A stretch of 64,000 nucleotides of DNA, taken from Uloborus plumipes. Lineage: Eukaryota; Arthropoda; Arachnida; Araneae; Uloboridae. Made by a program: the position numbers and the translations under genes. The stretch covers positions 1-64,000 of the forward strand of contig JAXGGA010001643.1 in assembly GCA_038373865.1 (NCBI GenBank), read 5' to 3'. Of the stretch, positions 58,701 to 64,000 are shown in pieces. A model generated the notes under the pieces. The model saw nothing but the letters and a program-made list of their open reading frames with translations, was not told the DNA's origin and did not search any database. How positions within the stretch are numbered: position 1 is the stretch's first letter; each line of letters starts with the position of its first letter.

Positions 58701-61700
58701 ATATAATTTACTATATAGTAGAATGTAAATGGCAATTAGTGTTCATATGTCAAGTTTTTGCTAAAAATCTTGTCATGGACGCACGCTGAGATGGCATGAA
58801 TAAATAGATCAGTGGCTTACTATATTGATTGGCACATTGCATAAAAATTGGCACATTGCATTAGCATACTAAAGTAGACTTTCATTGAGCTTGTTCAAGA
58901 AATAAAAGAAATTCAGAGTGAATATTAGCCAAACCTGGAAAATTATGTCAAATACTGCAAAACACAAGTTTCGCTATTTTTTGAGACAGGATCTACAATC
59001 CGCAAAATTCACAAAAATGGTGGTCTCACATGTTCCAGGTTTGGGGTACATTATATAGTAAAATGAAAATAATTTTTAAAAATCATAAAACTGCTCATAA
59101 TATTTAGCCACAATTATTGTATCCAACGTTACAAAGTGGAAAATCAGAGAAACAAAATTAGAAAGCAGGAGAAATGTTTGTACCAGATAAATGCTAATTG
59201 GAAGTCGATATTTTCGATATTTGTTAGGCTTAAATTGTAGAAAAAATTATAAATGCAATTTAACATTTATATTCTTTAAGTTACCAAATTTTTAAAGGCT
59301 ATTTAAATACATTTTTTTTGCAACAAAGATTGGATTAATTTGCTTTAACAGTTGTTATGCTAGCTATAACTTCATGACAAAGCTGAAAGCAAAACTAAAA
59401 AGCCCTCTTTCTGATTGTAATCAAGACATTTAAAGTTAGATGATTTTTTAAATTCCTTAATAATCAGGAGTAATTACACCGGAAGCAGGTGGCCAGAAAT
59501 TTATCTCTAAAGCAGGAGCTTTCTGTTCAGAGCATGAGAGTTAGCAAGTCTGTTATATTTAAAGTTGTAGAATGAGATCCTTATACTAGTACCAAATTCA
59601 TACTTTTAAATAAAATTGATCTTCTTTCCTTATCAGGCTCCACAACACTGCAAACTTGTTCGAGTAACACTTGTAAAAAGAATGTATGATAATGACTTGC
59701 ATGAGTTGTTTCGATTCCAGCAACATCTTCAACTAAAAGATTAAGAAAAACACAATTAATTAAACACTGAATACTTCTCAGGAAAAAACATAACATGTTT
59801 CAAAACTTGCAAACATTAAAACAAAACCTTTATCATACATAAGAATAAAAAATTGCAAATCCAATACTTTTTGAACATTTTCATTTTATTTCGTTTTACT
59901 ACTTTTTAACTTTTCTATAGAAAAGTGAAACTTTTTGGATTTTGCTCTAAACTTTATGAATCTGCTACTAGGAATGTTTATAATTAAATACAAGAGAAAT
60001 TTTGCCTCTTTCAAAAAAACATGTTTCCTTTAAAAATTTCTGCCACAATCCAGAACACCAAATTTGAGATCCTATAGACTTAATGAAAGAAACTTTTGTC
60101 TTTCAAGTTTAAATTCACTCATGCAAAACCCTGGCTATTTTTATGCTGATGTCTAATTTTTATTTTTTAATATCAGCAGCTATGCACATGAAATGACTCT
60201 AAACAAGAATAACTTATTTTGAAGTTATTACAAGATAAAAATATACAGTATCTGTACACACATATTCAAATTATCTGCCAATATAAGAGAATGGATTCCA
60301 GAGGAATTGAGGGGAGCTACACGTCAATGAAAAATTATGTGATAACAAGCAAATTCTTAAGGCTCTGAAGTTTAATTCTAAAACAGTAGAAACAGAGTAC
60401 AACGTGGGGGCATACAGCATGAATACTACAATCTTGTTGCTTTTTTGCAATATTTTGAACATGTTATTAACTATTTATGAGATGCTGGGGGTTAGCCCAG
60501 TGAATAAGACACTAAATTCAGAATCAGATCATCTGGATTTCATATAACAAAGTGACGAATATCCAGAGTACACGCAGAGTACCTCTTTGTTAAATTCCTA
60601 GGTCCGAAAGTCTTGTGGTAGGTTAACAGGTGCCACGGATGCAGTATTACTGAAACTTTCTATCACTTAAAAACTATGTCTAAATTGTGGAGGCAGTGCT
60701 ACCATCTGCTGAGGCAGAGTCCTCTTCATTTGGGGGCTTCATTTTCTCAGGGACTTTGTCTTAATTAATACTTGCAACAGAAAAAGAGGCTTCGATCTTT
60801 AAAGCATGGGTGCAAGTTTAGTGATGTGTTCAAGACGGAAAATATTTTGAGCGCCCCCCCCCCCCTCCCCATGCTACTTGGATCTAATTTTTTTTTTTTT
60901 TTTGCAATTTTTGAATATTTGAGCTTAATTTGATTTTTTTTTGTAGCAATGTGAGCCTTCTTTTAGATGAAGCATTTCAAGCATTTTGTTATATGTGTAG
61001 CAAAGGGGCGTCTCCTTCGCGGGTTTTCTACATCGTGGCTCTGAAAACGTAAAATTGAGTGAATGTCAATAATATGAACGGGGGTTAACCCGGAGTTTTT
61101 GAAAAAAAAAAAATCCTAAATACCGTATATACTCGCGTATAAGTCGAGAAATTTAGTCCAAAAAATTAAGTATAAAGTTAGGGGGTCGACTTATAAGCGG
61201 GGCAGAATTTCCGAAAATTGTTTCCGAATAACTCTTGGGATAAAAACACTCAAAAGCAATAAGATTTTTTCGATTCAGTCTAATTATTTTAAACAGACTC
61301 TAAAGAAGTAAATACTCATACATTCTACTGTATTTTTGCACGGTTTGATTGTGAAATAAAGAATAAATAATTACAATAAACGAACTGACAGCGCGAAAAT
61401 TGCCGTACTCGCGAATTTTGCGCGATTGATGGTGTTTATATTTTTAAAACAATATGATACGGCTACATCGCACAATTTTATTGGTAACAAGCTTTATACC
61501 CGGCATTGCCCGGGTGTGTATAAATACAACATAGCATTCAGAAAAGAAAAAAAAAAATTTGGAAGAATTCTATTATTATTTGGGTATACAGTCGACGCTC
61601 GATATAAAGACCATCTCCGCTCCAAAGAAATAGGTCTTTATAACGGGTGGTCGCTATAACAGGTAGAATTTTTGTGTTTCGGGAATCAAGTTGGGGCTTT

Positions 61701-62760
61701 TCCCACTGGTCCTTATAATGGCATGGTCTATATAACGTGTGGTCGTTATAACGAGCGTCGACTGTATAAAGATAAATAGGTTTGGGTATATAAAATGGTT
61801 GTACAAAAAGTTCTAGGTACAAACTCCCAGAAGAACTTAATTATCACGGAAAGTTCACAGAAAAATAGCACCAGCTAAAAGCGAAAACATGTATAAGGCT
61901 TTTAATCCATGTTTTTGTATAATTTCTCTGATAGGAGGATAAGAAAAACATTTTCTGTATCATACATATTTTGTGCCAAATGAGAACATGAATTATAATT
62001 GTTTTTGACTTATTTCATGCTAAAATGAAATATGTGAGCCTTGAAATAAAAATTCATTGTTTTAATTTTAATCTTTGTTGGAAAATGCTAATATTTAAAT
62101 ACCATAAATTTTATCAATTTGTAACCTAAAGGCTCATGTCGATTAAAAAAATAGGCCTAATAATAGGCTAGATTCCTATAAAAGGGTCATTTTTTGACAA
62201 AAAACTTGAATTTGAGTTTTTTAGATTTTTTAAAATTTTATGACCCACCTATGAGAATTCTAGGGCATCAAGGAACCTCTGTGTCAAGTTTGATGAAAAT
62301 CTGACGAAAACTGGATTTGTATAGAGAACAAGTATCAAGCATTCACTCATTTTTATTGATATAGATAAAGCAAAATAAAAGCAACAGATAGTAAAAATTA
62401 TAACAAAATCGAACCCTTACAAAAAACCGCGATCTCAAAAATGAATCCTTTTTGTGAAAGAGAATAACAATCGTGCTATTTTCAACACAAGAATGCTCAC
62501 TGCGGAATTCCGTCTTGAGACGGAATGTCTTGCATTTATGCTCGAAAGTGTCATCATTAATAAAAACACATCCTAGAAACATAATATCTGATATTTATAT
62601 AAATATTGCAATATTTTCTCTTTTAGTTGTAGATACCAAAGCAAAAGATGAATAAATAAAAACATTAGAAACCTGTCATTTGTCCGTCAAATCTCGTCAA
62701 AGTTTTCATTAGTGATTCCTTGTCTCTTGAAAATACCTCTTTAAGAGACTGATTGTCCAT
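28629..62760 (-). CDS. EIF2AK1: Haem-regulated eIF2-alpha kinase (HRI), complete, 16 coding exons
   Basis: This cytosolic Ser/Thr kinase phosphorylates eIF2-alpha and so damps translation initiation under stress. I assembled 16 exons from splice sites. Every junction keeps frame, giving 607 residues against about 630 in human HRI. Residues 30-110 resemble the HRI N-terminal helical region. The glycine loop is GGFGVV (158-163), the ATP lysine is K178 (YAIKK), the helix C glutamate is E196, and the catalytic loop is HRDLK (417-421). DFG is at 438-440 and APE at 471-473 in GTVPYAAPEQ. An acidic, Ser-rich insert (about 223-358) splits the kinase lobes, as is typical of eIF2-alpha kinases. The C-terminus (563-607) is a coiled coil, as in HRI. 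There is no signal peptide or membrane segment, which argues against PERK. The chosen ATG has G at -3 and +4 and lies just inside an exon, so the 5' UTR is probably split. A further upstream coding exon cannot be excluded. Confidence 0.93.
28839..28949. mobile_element. Short pogo-like MITE, 111 bp
   Basis: TA-CAGTGAAACCCAGATTTTAC at the left and GTAAAATCAGGATTTCACTG-TA at the right, so TA duplication plus an imperfect inverted end. The centre has an A-run. It is close to the acceptor of EIF2AK1 exon 16. Confidence 0.75.
29052..29991. mobile_element. 940-bp element with GGGCGATTCTCTG ends and TTAT duplication
   Basis: The inverted ends GGGCGATTCTCTGTAAACT are perfect, with TTAT immediately outside on both sides (29048-29051, 29992-29995). 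The phrase GGGGACTGTG or GGACTGTTT, with TTTTTG, recurs at least four times inside (about 29247, 29420, 29607, 29803). No ORF. Superfamily unknown. The 4-bp duplication resembles that of the fold-back element. Confidence 0.8.
29996..31300 (+). repeat. Diverged tandem array, roughly 130-bp units, part 2
   Basis: About ten loose units. TCATCAAAGGTGCCTGCAATTG, CACCAAAGATGGCCAATAATC and similar lines alternate with TTCAATTTT-AAAATTTC and GAGAG-CCCC blocks. The composition is unlike neighbouring DNA because of its regular C-runs. No coding frame survives across units. It lies in the last EIF2AK1 intron. Confidence 0.55.
32076..32171 (-). CDS. EIF2AK1: EIF2AK1 exon 15, residues 531-562, subdomain XI
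   Basis: A 96-base, phase-0 exon with the acceptor GTGTTTTAG and the donor GAG|GTATAC. It encodes IELVENLIQKNPSQRMTARE and LLEDN. The invariant Arg of subdomain XI is in NPSQRMTA. This closes the kinase fold. Confidence 0.94.
32233..32724. mobile_element. hAT MITE, 492 bp, perfect 8-bp duplication
   Basis: The ends are CAGCGTAGGAAATAAG and CTTATTTCCCACGCTG, flanked by GTTTTCAC on both sides (32225-32232, 32725-32732). Inside is a duplicated GAGGAGCAGT-type motif. It lies just past EIF2AK1 exon 15 in the adjoining intron. Confidence 0.92.
32811..32974. mobile_element. hAT MITE, same family, 5' end worn
   Basis: The right end AAATGACGGGTCTG and the body (GGTCAATTGGCCCACC, CTCTGGAAAAATGTG) match 26308-26478. 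CAGAGAGG occurs at 32803-32810 and 32975-32982 as the target duplication. The first few bases of the left end seem lost. Confidence 0.85.
33678..33815 (-). CDS. EIF2AK1: EIF2AK1 exon 14, residues 485-530, kinase C-lobe
   Basis: A 138-base, phase-0 exon with the acceptor CCCTTTAAG and the donor CAT|GTAAGT. It encodes VDIYSLGIILIELLNEFPTQ and on to a FPEMM segment. D486 in the S-K-V-D-I-YSLG pattern is the subdomain IX aspartate. The EL(L/F)xxFxTxME pattern is typical of eIF2-alpha kinases. Confidence 0.95.
34555..34750 (+). repeat. Dispersed repeat shared with 18270-18490, copy 2
   Basis: Same order of blocks as copy 1, including AACAATGAATTTCATATTTA and AAGAGATCGATCAAATTAGA. It lies in the EIF2AK1 intron between exons 13 and 14. 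Just upstream (34320-34405), TATATCCACC and GGTGGATATA form an inverted pair. Confidence 0.6.
36697..36885 (-). CDS. EIF2AK1: EIF2AK1 exon 13, residues 422-484, DFG and activation loop
   Basis: A 189-base, phase-0 exon with the acceptor AATTTTTCAG and the donor AAG|GTTTGA. It encodes PHNIFYS, then VMKIGDFGLA, an activation segment, and NLGTVPYAAPEQ. D438 is the metal-binding aspartate. The segment resembles the HRI/PERK activation loop, with T466 at the conserved phosphorylated threonine position. Confidence 0.96.
37307..37392. repeat. GC-rich 86-bp insert with 16-bp target duplication
   Basis: AAGGTGGTTCAATGTG occurs at 37291-37306 and again, exactly, at 37393-37408. Between them is an unusually GC-rich stretch in AT-rich intron DNA. 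It has the hairpin GGGTCCGCCACACGGACCC and ends GGAGGAGAA before an A-run. A long target duplication is the mark of LINE-driven retroposition. The source RNA is not recognised. Confidence 0.7.
38225..38328 (-). CDS. EIF2AK1: EIF2AK1 exon 12, residues 387-421, catalytic loop
   Basis: A 104-base exon with the acceptor CCCTTTTAG and the donor AAG|GTACTT. It encodes EDLPFQKDVMLIFKDILQGV followed by an HIH segment and IIHRDLK. D419 is the catalytic base. Vertebrate HRI has a Cys-Pro haem-regulatory motif just before this helix. Here the matching position reads Leu-Pro (390-391). Confidence 0.95.
38473..38551 (-). CDS. EIF2AK1: EIF2AK1 exon 11, residues 361-387, kinase strand 5
   Basis: A 79-base exon with the acceptor AAATGAACAG and the donor AGAG|GTAGTT. 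It encodes NVKVMLCIQMEYCDCDLYQW. The L-x-IQME-x-C pattern is the hinge strand conserved in eIF2-alpha kinases. It lies about 9.9 kb beyond exon 10, across the intron that holds the fold-back element. Confidence 0.93.
38790..39130 (-). repeat. tRNA-derived SINE, copy C, more diverged
   Basis: On the - strand the head has GACCTCAGTGGAATGATCC, a CTCATAA-type loop and GGTCCCAGGCTCAATGCC. The body has GTTAAATGTATTGTGGTCAC and AAGTCTTTCAAGTTCC, matching the other two copies. It lies just beside the fold-back element in the EIF2AK1 intron. Confidence 0.6.
39832..40482. mobile_element. Palindromic MITE, 651 bp, in the left fold-back arm
   Basis: Ends CAGGGTGTCCACTCC, flanked by TA on both sides. The two halves are near-perfect inverted copies around a centre near 40155, so the single strand folds into one long hairpin. 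It is absent from the matching place in the right arm, which gives an empty-site check. TA duplication and size suggest a Tc1/mariner-type non-autonomous element. Confidence 0.88.
41695..43114 (-). mobile_element. Tc1/mariner-superfamily transposon, copy 2, inside fold-back loop
   Basis: It has the same family and orientation as the 16-kb copy. It is 1420 bp, flanked by TA (41693-41694 and 43115-43116), with CACTGCTCGACATTGAAAAT inverted ends. It inserted into the loop between the two arms of the 39345-47530 element, so it is younger than that element. Confidence 0.95.
41840..42871 (-). CDS. Tc1-like transposase, copy 2, 343 residues
   Basis: It is nearly identical to the copy 1 protein, with a two-residue deletion (the RLRLQR stretch becomes RLQR). 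Catalytic D159, D248 and E281 are all present, again with 32 residues between the last two. It differs from copy 1 at several sites, including LPQDNARPNSA in place of FQQDNARPHSA next to the second aspartate. That change may weaken activity. The ORF is open throughout. Confidence 0.94.
   Translation of the reverse strand: MPRRPQRRHFPHIDDFTRGMVIGLRRGVWSIRQIAADTHMDASTVHRLCRRWLERGNVATLRGAGAARVTSDSLDRRIHRQAVADPQVTCTSILQHVQGTLDVPVSTRTISRRLVARGLQSRRPLRRLPLTSQHRLQRLEWCRTRATWMAEWQTVVFSDESRFCLSSDSHRIRVWRRRGERLNLAVTVERPTARQRGIMVWGAIAYNSVSPLVRIRRTMTAQRYVNNVLRPVAIPYLQGLLNVILPQDNARPNSARISQHALRGVQMLSWPPYSPDLSPIEHVWDVIGRRLQNLPLPSSEDELWQMVEREWSAIPQDTIRRLINSMPKRVSSCIAVRGGPTSY
44038..44827 (-). mobile_element. 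Non-autonomous element with ACTTCCTTTTACGT end, copy 2
   Basis: It is present in the right fold-back arm and absent from the left arm at the same point (GAAGACAGTC next to a T-run), which fixes its limits. It is related over its whole length to 12022-13880. It carries a TTGGCGA/TCGCCAA palindrome cluster at 44305-44400. No ORF of note. Superfamily not identified. Confidence 0.75.
45081..47297. mobile_element. DNA element with 26-bp perfect inverted ends, in the right fold-back arm
   Basis: It begins AGGGTAAGTGCTCCAGTAGT and ends with the exact complement. The left fold-back arm lacks it. There the sequence reads straight through GATATATTTATAAAT with no extra bases, so a target duplication is absent or is a lost AT. 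Internally, a unit of about 330-355 bp is tandemly duplicated (about 46560-46890 and 46890-47270), and CAGTAGTCGGCC motifs recur throughout. No transposase seen. Superfamily unknown. Confidence 0.82.
47932..48107. mobile_element. pogo-like MITE, 176 bp, copy 1
   Basis: TA flanks an element that begins CAGTCGACACTCGTTATAAC and ends CGTTATATCGAACGTTGACTG. TATAACGACC-type words repeat inside on both strands. The length is exactly that of copy 2 at 61589. It lies about 390 bp from EIF2AK1 exon 10. Confidence 0.85.
48496..48793 (-). CDS. EIF2AK1: EIF2AK1 exon 10, residues 261-360, kinase insert
   Basis: This is the longest exon (298 bases), with the acceptor TATCCCTTAG and the donor TTG|GTATAT. 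It encodes a low-complexity, Ser/Asp/Glu-rich insert including DQSDCSSEDENKEIFEKD and DPCSRSS. An open frame continues 15 codons past the donor, so intron retention would end translation soon after. The splice is supported by phase and by the kinase strand that begins in the next exon. Confidence 0.83.
49072..51283. mobile_element. hAT element, 2212 bp, with nested Tc1 relic
   Basis: The ends are TAGGGGTGCACAACC and GGTCGTGCACCCCTA, flanked by exact GTCTAATG duplications (49064-49071, 51284-51291). Subterminal GGGCCACATGCG on the left and GCGGGCCGCA on the right match hAT-type subterminal motifs. No hAT transposase. More than half of the interior is the Tc1 relic at 50022-51145. Confidence 0.92.
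50022..51145 (-). pseudogene. Broken Tc1-like transposase (DD34E), truncated
   Basis: One inverted end (TA-CAGTGCGTCGCAAAAGTTTAA) is present at 50022. The other end is missing. On the - strand the frame reads a GRPRKTTSRED hook, LSLNEIKTRLVTKLSRDNIS, VVFSDEKKSNLDG, then after a frameshift near 50700-50760 MVWGAF, FQQDNASIHNSR and LNPDLNPIENIW. The second D and the E have the usual 34 residues between them. The N-terminal helix-turn-helix is lost. Confidence 0.85.
51544..51658 (-). CDS. EIF2AK1: EIF2AK1 exon 9, residues 223-261, kinase insert
   Basis: A 115-base exon with the acceptor TATTTTCAG and the donor AG|GTAGGT. It encodes the acidic, Ser-rich start of the kinase insert (SSDDCSSDEENSKSK). 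The composition matches the disordered insert between the N- and C-lobes of eIF2-alpha kinases. Both phases fit. Confidence 0.85.
52360..52601. mobile_element. piggyBac-like MITE, 242 bp, TTAA duplication
   Basis: TTAA lies on both sides (52356-52359, 52602-52605). The ends are CCTGTTAACCGGGG and CCCAGTTAACAGG. The sequence carries TTTCGTCATGCCCA and CGAAATATTTCGTCAT, partly self-complementary. TTAA plus these ends suggests piggyBac. It lies about 110 bp from the exon 8 donor of EIF2AK1. Confidence 0.85.
52710..52800 (-). CDS. EIF2AK1: EIF2AK1 exon 8, residues 193-223, helix C; probable GC donor
   Basis: This exon encodes VIREAKSIAALNHINIVS and then YNNAWIECLQPS. E196 is the helix C glutamate, and the NIVxYxxAWIE pattern is strongly HRI-like. 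The phase needed by the next exon is met by a GC donor (TTCGG|GCAAGT), which matches the GC-AG consensus. A weaker GT alternative 15 bases further downstream (GAAA|GTTTTG, last base 52695) also keeps frame and would add five residues. Confidence 0.88.
52908..52988 (-). CDS. EIF2AK1: EIF2AK1 exon 7, residues 166-192, ATP-binding lysine
   Basis: An 81-base, phase-0 exon with the acceptor TTTCTTTAG and the donor AAG|GTAAAT. It encodes VKHKLDGATYAIKKI followed by a basic strand. K178 in AIKK is the invariant ATP-anchoring lysine of kinase subdomain II. The NKLDG/HKLDG and YAIKK pattern is typical of eIF2-alpha kinases. Confidence 0.94.
53144..53258 (-). CDS. EIF2AK1: EIF2AK1 exon 6, residues 127-165, glycine loop
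   Basis: A 115-base exon with the acceptor TTTTCTAG and the donor AAG|GTTGGA. It encodes SILREEEFSS and then the start of the kinase fold, DFEELETIAKGGFGVVCK. The glycine-rich nucleotide-binding loop is at residues 158-163. The preceding FEELE resembles the FEEL-type lead-in seen in HRI. Confidence 0.93.
54001..54050 (-). CDS. EIF2AK1: EIF2AK1 exon 5, residues 111-127
   Basis: A 50-base exon with the acceptor TTTTTTAG and the donor GA|GTATGT. It encodes a polar linker, VQSDVIPNSSGNNASL, between the N-terminal domain and the kinase domain. Its phases (0 in, 2 out) fit both neighbours. Confidence 0.82.
54455..54538 (-). CDS. EIF2AK1: EIF2AK1 exon 4, residues 83-110
   Basis: An 84-base exon runs from the acceptor CTTTTGCAG to the donor CAA|GTAGGT and is in phase 0 at both ends. 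It encodes FLNRSLVLDN and then a basic, His-containing helix ending AEHFFHFVKQ. In vertebrate HRI this region carries histidine residues implicated in N-terminal haem binding. Whether H102 or H105 here are equivalent cannot be decided by eye. Confidence 0.85.
54785..56097 (+). repeat. Dispersed repeat ending in a GC-rich CTAA terminus, Helitron-like
   Basis: It contains AAAACTACTGAATGGATTTT and GGCTATAATTTATAACGATA, typical of a family also glimpsed at 20880-21010. It ends GCAACGCCGGGTA, then six bases to CTAA followed by T, which fits the CTRR|T end of Helitrons. No long ORF. The left limit is uncertain. Confidence 0.45.
57174..57202 (-). CDS. EIF2AK1: EIF2AK1 exon 3 (29-bp microexon), residues 73-82
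   Basis: A 29-base exon lies between a pyrimidine-rich acceptor (CTTTATAG) and the donor AAG|GTAAAT. It encodes VVDLLSDSK. It is accepted because its phases (two bases in, none out) exactly join exons 2 and 4, and the joined peptide continues the N-terminal helical region. Confidence 0.8.
57383..58491 (-). pseudogene. Inactive mariner transposon
   Basis: TA flanks ends reading (C/T)AG(T/G)TGTGTAAGTAT(G/A)AAACC. The - strand encodes mariner blocks: NTQCFEWFKRFRSGDFDVRN (about 58200-58110), then many stops and shifts, then the fragment 57865-57458. That fragment has ILLHGNALAHKG, where the second catalytic Asp has become Gly, and YSPDIAPSDYYLFASMGHAL with the third Asp intact. So the enzyme is dead. 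It sits in the EIF2AK1 intron between exons 2 and 3. Confidence 0.88.
59604..59732 (-). CDS. EIF2AK1: EIF2AK1 exon 2, residues 30-73
   Basis: The acceptor is CTTTTAG and the donor A|GTATGA, giving 129 bases that start with two bases of a split Val codon. It encodes a helix-rich stretch with FFLQVLLEQVCSVVEP. This resembles the LLEHLC-type motif of the N-terminal domain of known HRI proteins and is the best evidence that the gene is HRI and not PERK or PKR. Confidence 0.85.
61128..61205. repeat. Short TIR-like repeat
   Basis: CCGTATATACTCGCGTATAAG followed by TCGACTTATAAGCGGGG, an imperfect inverted pair of a kind found dispersed in many animal genomes. No target duplication was confirmed. 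Confidence 0.4.
61494..62350 (-). repeat. Dispersed repeat, Helitron-like, copy 3, with nested MITE
   Basis: Same family. On the - strand it starts TCTATATCAATAAAAATGAG and ends ACCCGGGCAATGCCGGGT, which forms a hairpin, close to an AAGCTTGT end. The 176-bp element at 61589-61764 is inserted inside it. Confidence 0.5.
61589..61764. mobile_element. pogo-like MITE, 176 bp, copy 2
   Basis: It begins CAGTCGACGCTCGATATAAA and ends CGTTATAACGAGCGTCGACTG, flanked by TA on both sides. It is nested in the repeat at 61494-62350. Confidence 0.85.
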
Positions 62761-62763
62761 TTC
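62673..62763 (-). CDS. EIF2AK1: EIF2AK1 exon 1 (first coding), residues 1-30
   Basis: On the - strand, an acceptor ending TTTAG precedes GAAATGGAC, and the likely start codon is at 62760-62758. The exon encodes MDNQSLKEVF and continues to a phase-1 donor (ACAG|GTTTCT). The reading frame is open through the GAA before the ATG, so this could also be an internal exon of a longer protein. The strong Kozak context and the near-normal total length favour starting here. Confidence 0.7.
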
Positions 62764-63099
62764 CTAAATAGGAGTAAAAAGTTAAAAAACAAAATTACAT
62801 CAACAGCAAAAAAAAAAAAAAAAATCATAAAGTAAATTAGTTTGAATTTCACACAAGAAACTATATCATTACGATTCCGTTGAGAACATTTAATCAATCC
62901 AAAATACTTTTTCAAACAAAATGAAATTATTTCATGATACAAAAACATTGTTAGAATTTTCAGAAATTAATATATAATGCATGCAGTGCTATAAAGATGT
63001 GGTCGTTAGTTACATTTCGCGATCAAAAATTTTGATTTGATGTCTAGATTCCCAACCCTAGGTGCCGAATTTACATTTCGTTTTGAAAGTCGAGCACTT
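62764..63099. other. Sequence upstream of the first recognised EIF2AK1 exon
   Basis: Directly beyond the exon 1 acceptor (- strand). AT-rich with an A-run. If the ATG at 62760 is the start, this is a 5' UTR intron and the promoter lies further right, possibly outside the window. Confidence 0.35.
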
Positions 63100-63340
63100 T
63101 CAAGCACTTCAAGAGTTCTGAAGAGCGCTTTGCTTTTTTTTATCCAGACCAGAAGCCGTATGAACGACTGGTCCGGTACCCCAGAGGTATCCATTTACTT
63201 GAGGAACTTTGTGACCGCAACCCTTATTTAACATCGCCCAGCCACCATTATTGATGGTGGATTTTTTTGACCGGTTAGGTTTGAGCCCGGGACCTTCCGG
63301 TTTCGAGTCTAACGAATCGCCAATCGAGCGACAACGGCCC
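63100..63340 (-). repeat. tRNA-derived SINE, copy B
   Basis: On the - strand it reads GGCCGTTGTCGCTCGATTGG, an anticodon-like loop CTCGAAA, then TCCCGGGCTCAAACC in the box B position. The body shares ATAATGGTGGCTGGGCGATG, GGTCACAAAGTTCCTCAAG and AGCGCTCTTCAG with copy A. Confidence 0.72.
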
Positions 63341-64000
63341 TACACTTTCAAGCACTGCTACACACCCATACTATCCTAGCCATTGAAATACTATTTTACT
63401 CAGAATAGGAATTTAGTTGTGATCAAGAATGTGCTGGGCTATTTTTACTGCAAAGGCTGATTAGGAATTTTTTTTTTTTTCATGTTATATCCAAGACAAA
63501 CTTATGTGTTCTAGGATATATTTATCAATTTCCTTGTCCTTTCTACTTTCAGGTATTCTAGTTGCTATAGTGTGCCAGGAAGGAGCCTGATAACATTTTA
63601 AAAAATTTATTGAATTGTGTAGCATAGTAAAACCTCTCTTTTTAAGTCCTCACAATTTTGGTCGCTTAGAGAGGATGGCCTCTTTAAAGGGTTTTAATTA
63701 TTATTGCCAGATAATTTCTATAATATCAAACACATTATCTATAAGTAGCACTAAAAAAATAGCCTGAATTTTCTTTTACAGCTTTAAAAATGTCTCCAAA
63801 TTTGCAGAACTCAACTGTAAGTTAACTTGTCAAATATAAAAAATTTTAACAGTTTACGGTGACCTCTCTTCGGATCTTCTCAGTCGGCACTGTAATTATC
63901 AAACTATTCCACAGCTGTTTCGTGATGCAAAAATTTCGAACCCTATAGTATCAACTATCTCCATGATTTATTGTTCTCCAACTCGCACAGAACTTTTATT

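Noticed and set aside
60480..60740. A possible fourth SINE copy (GGTTAGCCCAGTGAATAAGAC)
   Set aside because: The head has a loose box A likeness, but the shared body blocks are not found.
28629..62760. PERK or PKR as the identity of the kinase
   Set aside because: There is no signal peptide, luminal domain or membrane segment as in PERK, and no double-stranded RNA-binding domain as in PKR. The N-terminal LLEQVC-type helix and C-terminal coiled coil fit HRI.
1..64000. CRISPR arrays, operons, rRNA genes or bacterial-type regulatory sites
   Set aside because: None were seen. Spliced genes, TE content and base composition show nuclear eukaryotic DNA.

Overview
The window is eukaryotic, AT-rich, intron-rich DNA, loaded with DNA transposons and miniature elements. 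It contains parts of two host genes and no bacterial-type gene organisation. The transposon types suggest an arthropod. So does a complete haem-regulated eIF2-alpha kinase, a gene Drosophila is known to lack. An arachnid such as a spider is my best guess, but this is inference from the sequence alone.

Host genes. On the + strand the last two coding exons of RANBP1 lie at 9408-9512 and 10624-10811. Its earlier exons were not found and should lie to the left of the window. On the - strand a complete EIF2AK1 (HRI) coding region can be assembled from 16 exons between 62760 (ATG) and 28629 (stop). All exon phases agree, and the product is 607 residues with every kinase catalytic motif. The two genes point towards each other across about 17 kb of repeats.

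Layout. 1-9.4 kb: probable RANBP1 intron sequence holding an intact hAT transposon (4035-8598) with a BED-finger transposase. 9.4-11.7 kb: RANBP1 3' end. 12-28.5 kb: intergenic, with a nested element pair (12.0-13.9 kb), a hAT MITE, two inverted copies of an element with CAAGGC ends, an intact Tc1-type transposon (16100-17525), a SINE, a relic transposase, and a diverged array of roughly 130-bp units. 28.6-62.8 kb: EIF2AK1, with introns full of insertions. The largest is a fold-back element (39345-47530) with arms of about 1.3 kb, into which four other elements have inserted. Among these is a second copy of the 16-kb Tc1 element. Other introns hold hAT, piggyBac-like, pogo-like and mariner elements. 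62.8-64.0 kb: sequence 5' of EIF2AK1, with another SINE copy.

Functional links. RANBP1 acts in the Ran nuclear transport cycle and EIF2AK1 in stress control of translation. Nothing in the sequence suggests they are co-regulated. The most interesting material is the transposon record: exact target-site duplications, paralogous empty sites, and a Tc1-like transposase with a short DD32E spacing. The other notable feature is the HRI gene, which lacks the Cys-Pro haem motif and appears to use one GC-AG intron.
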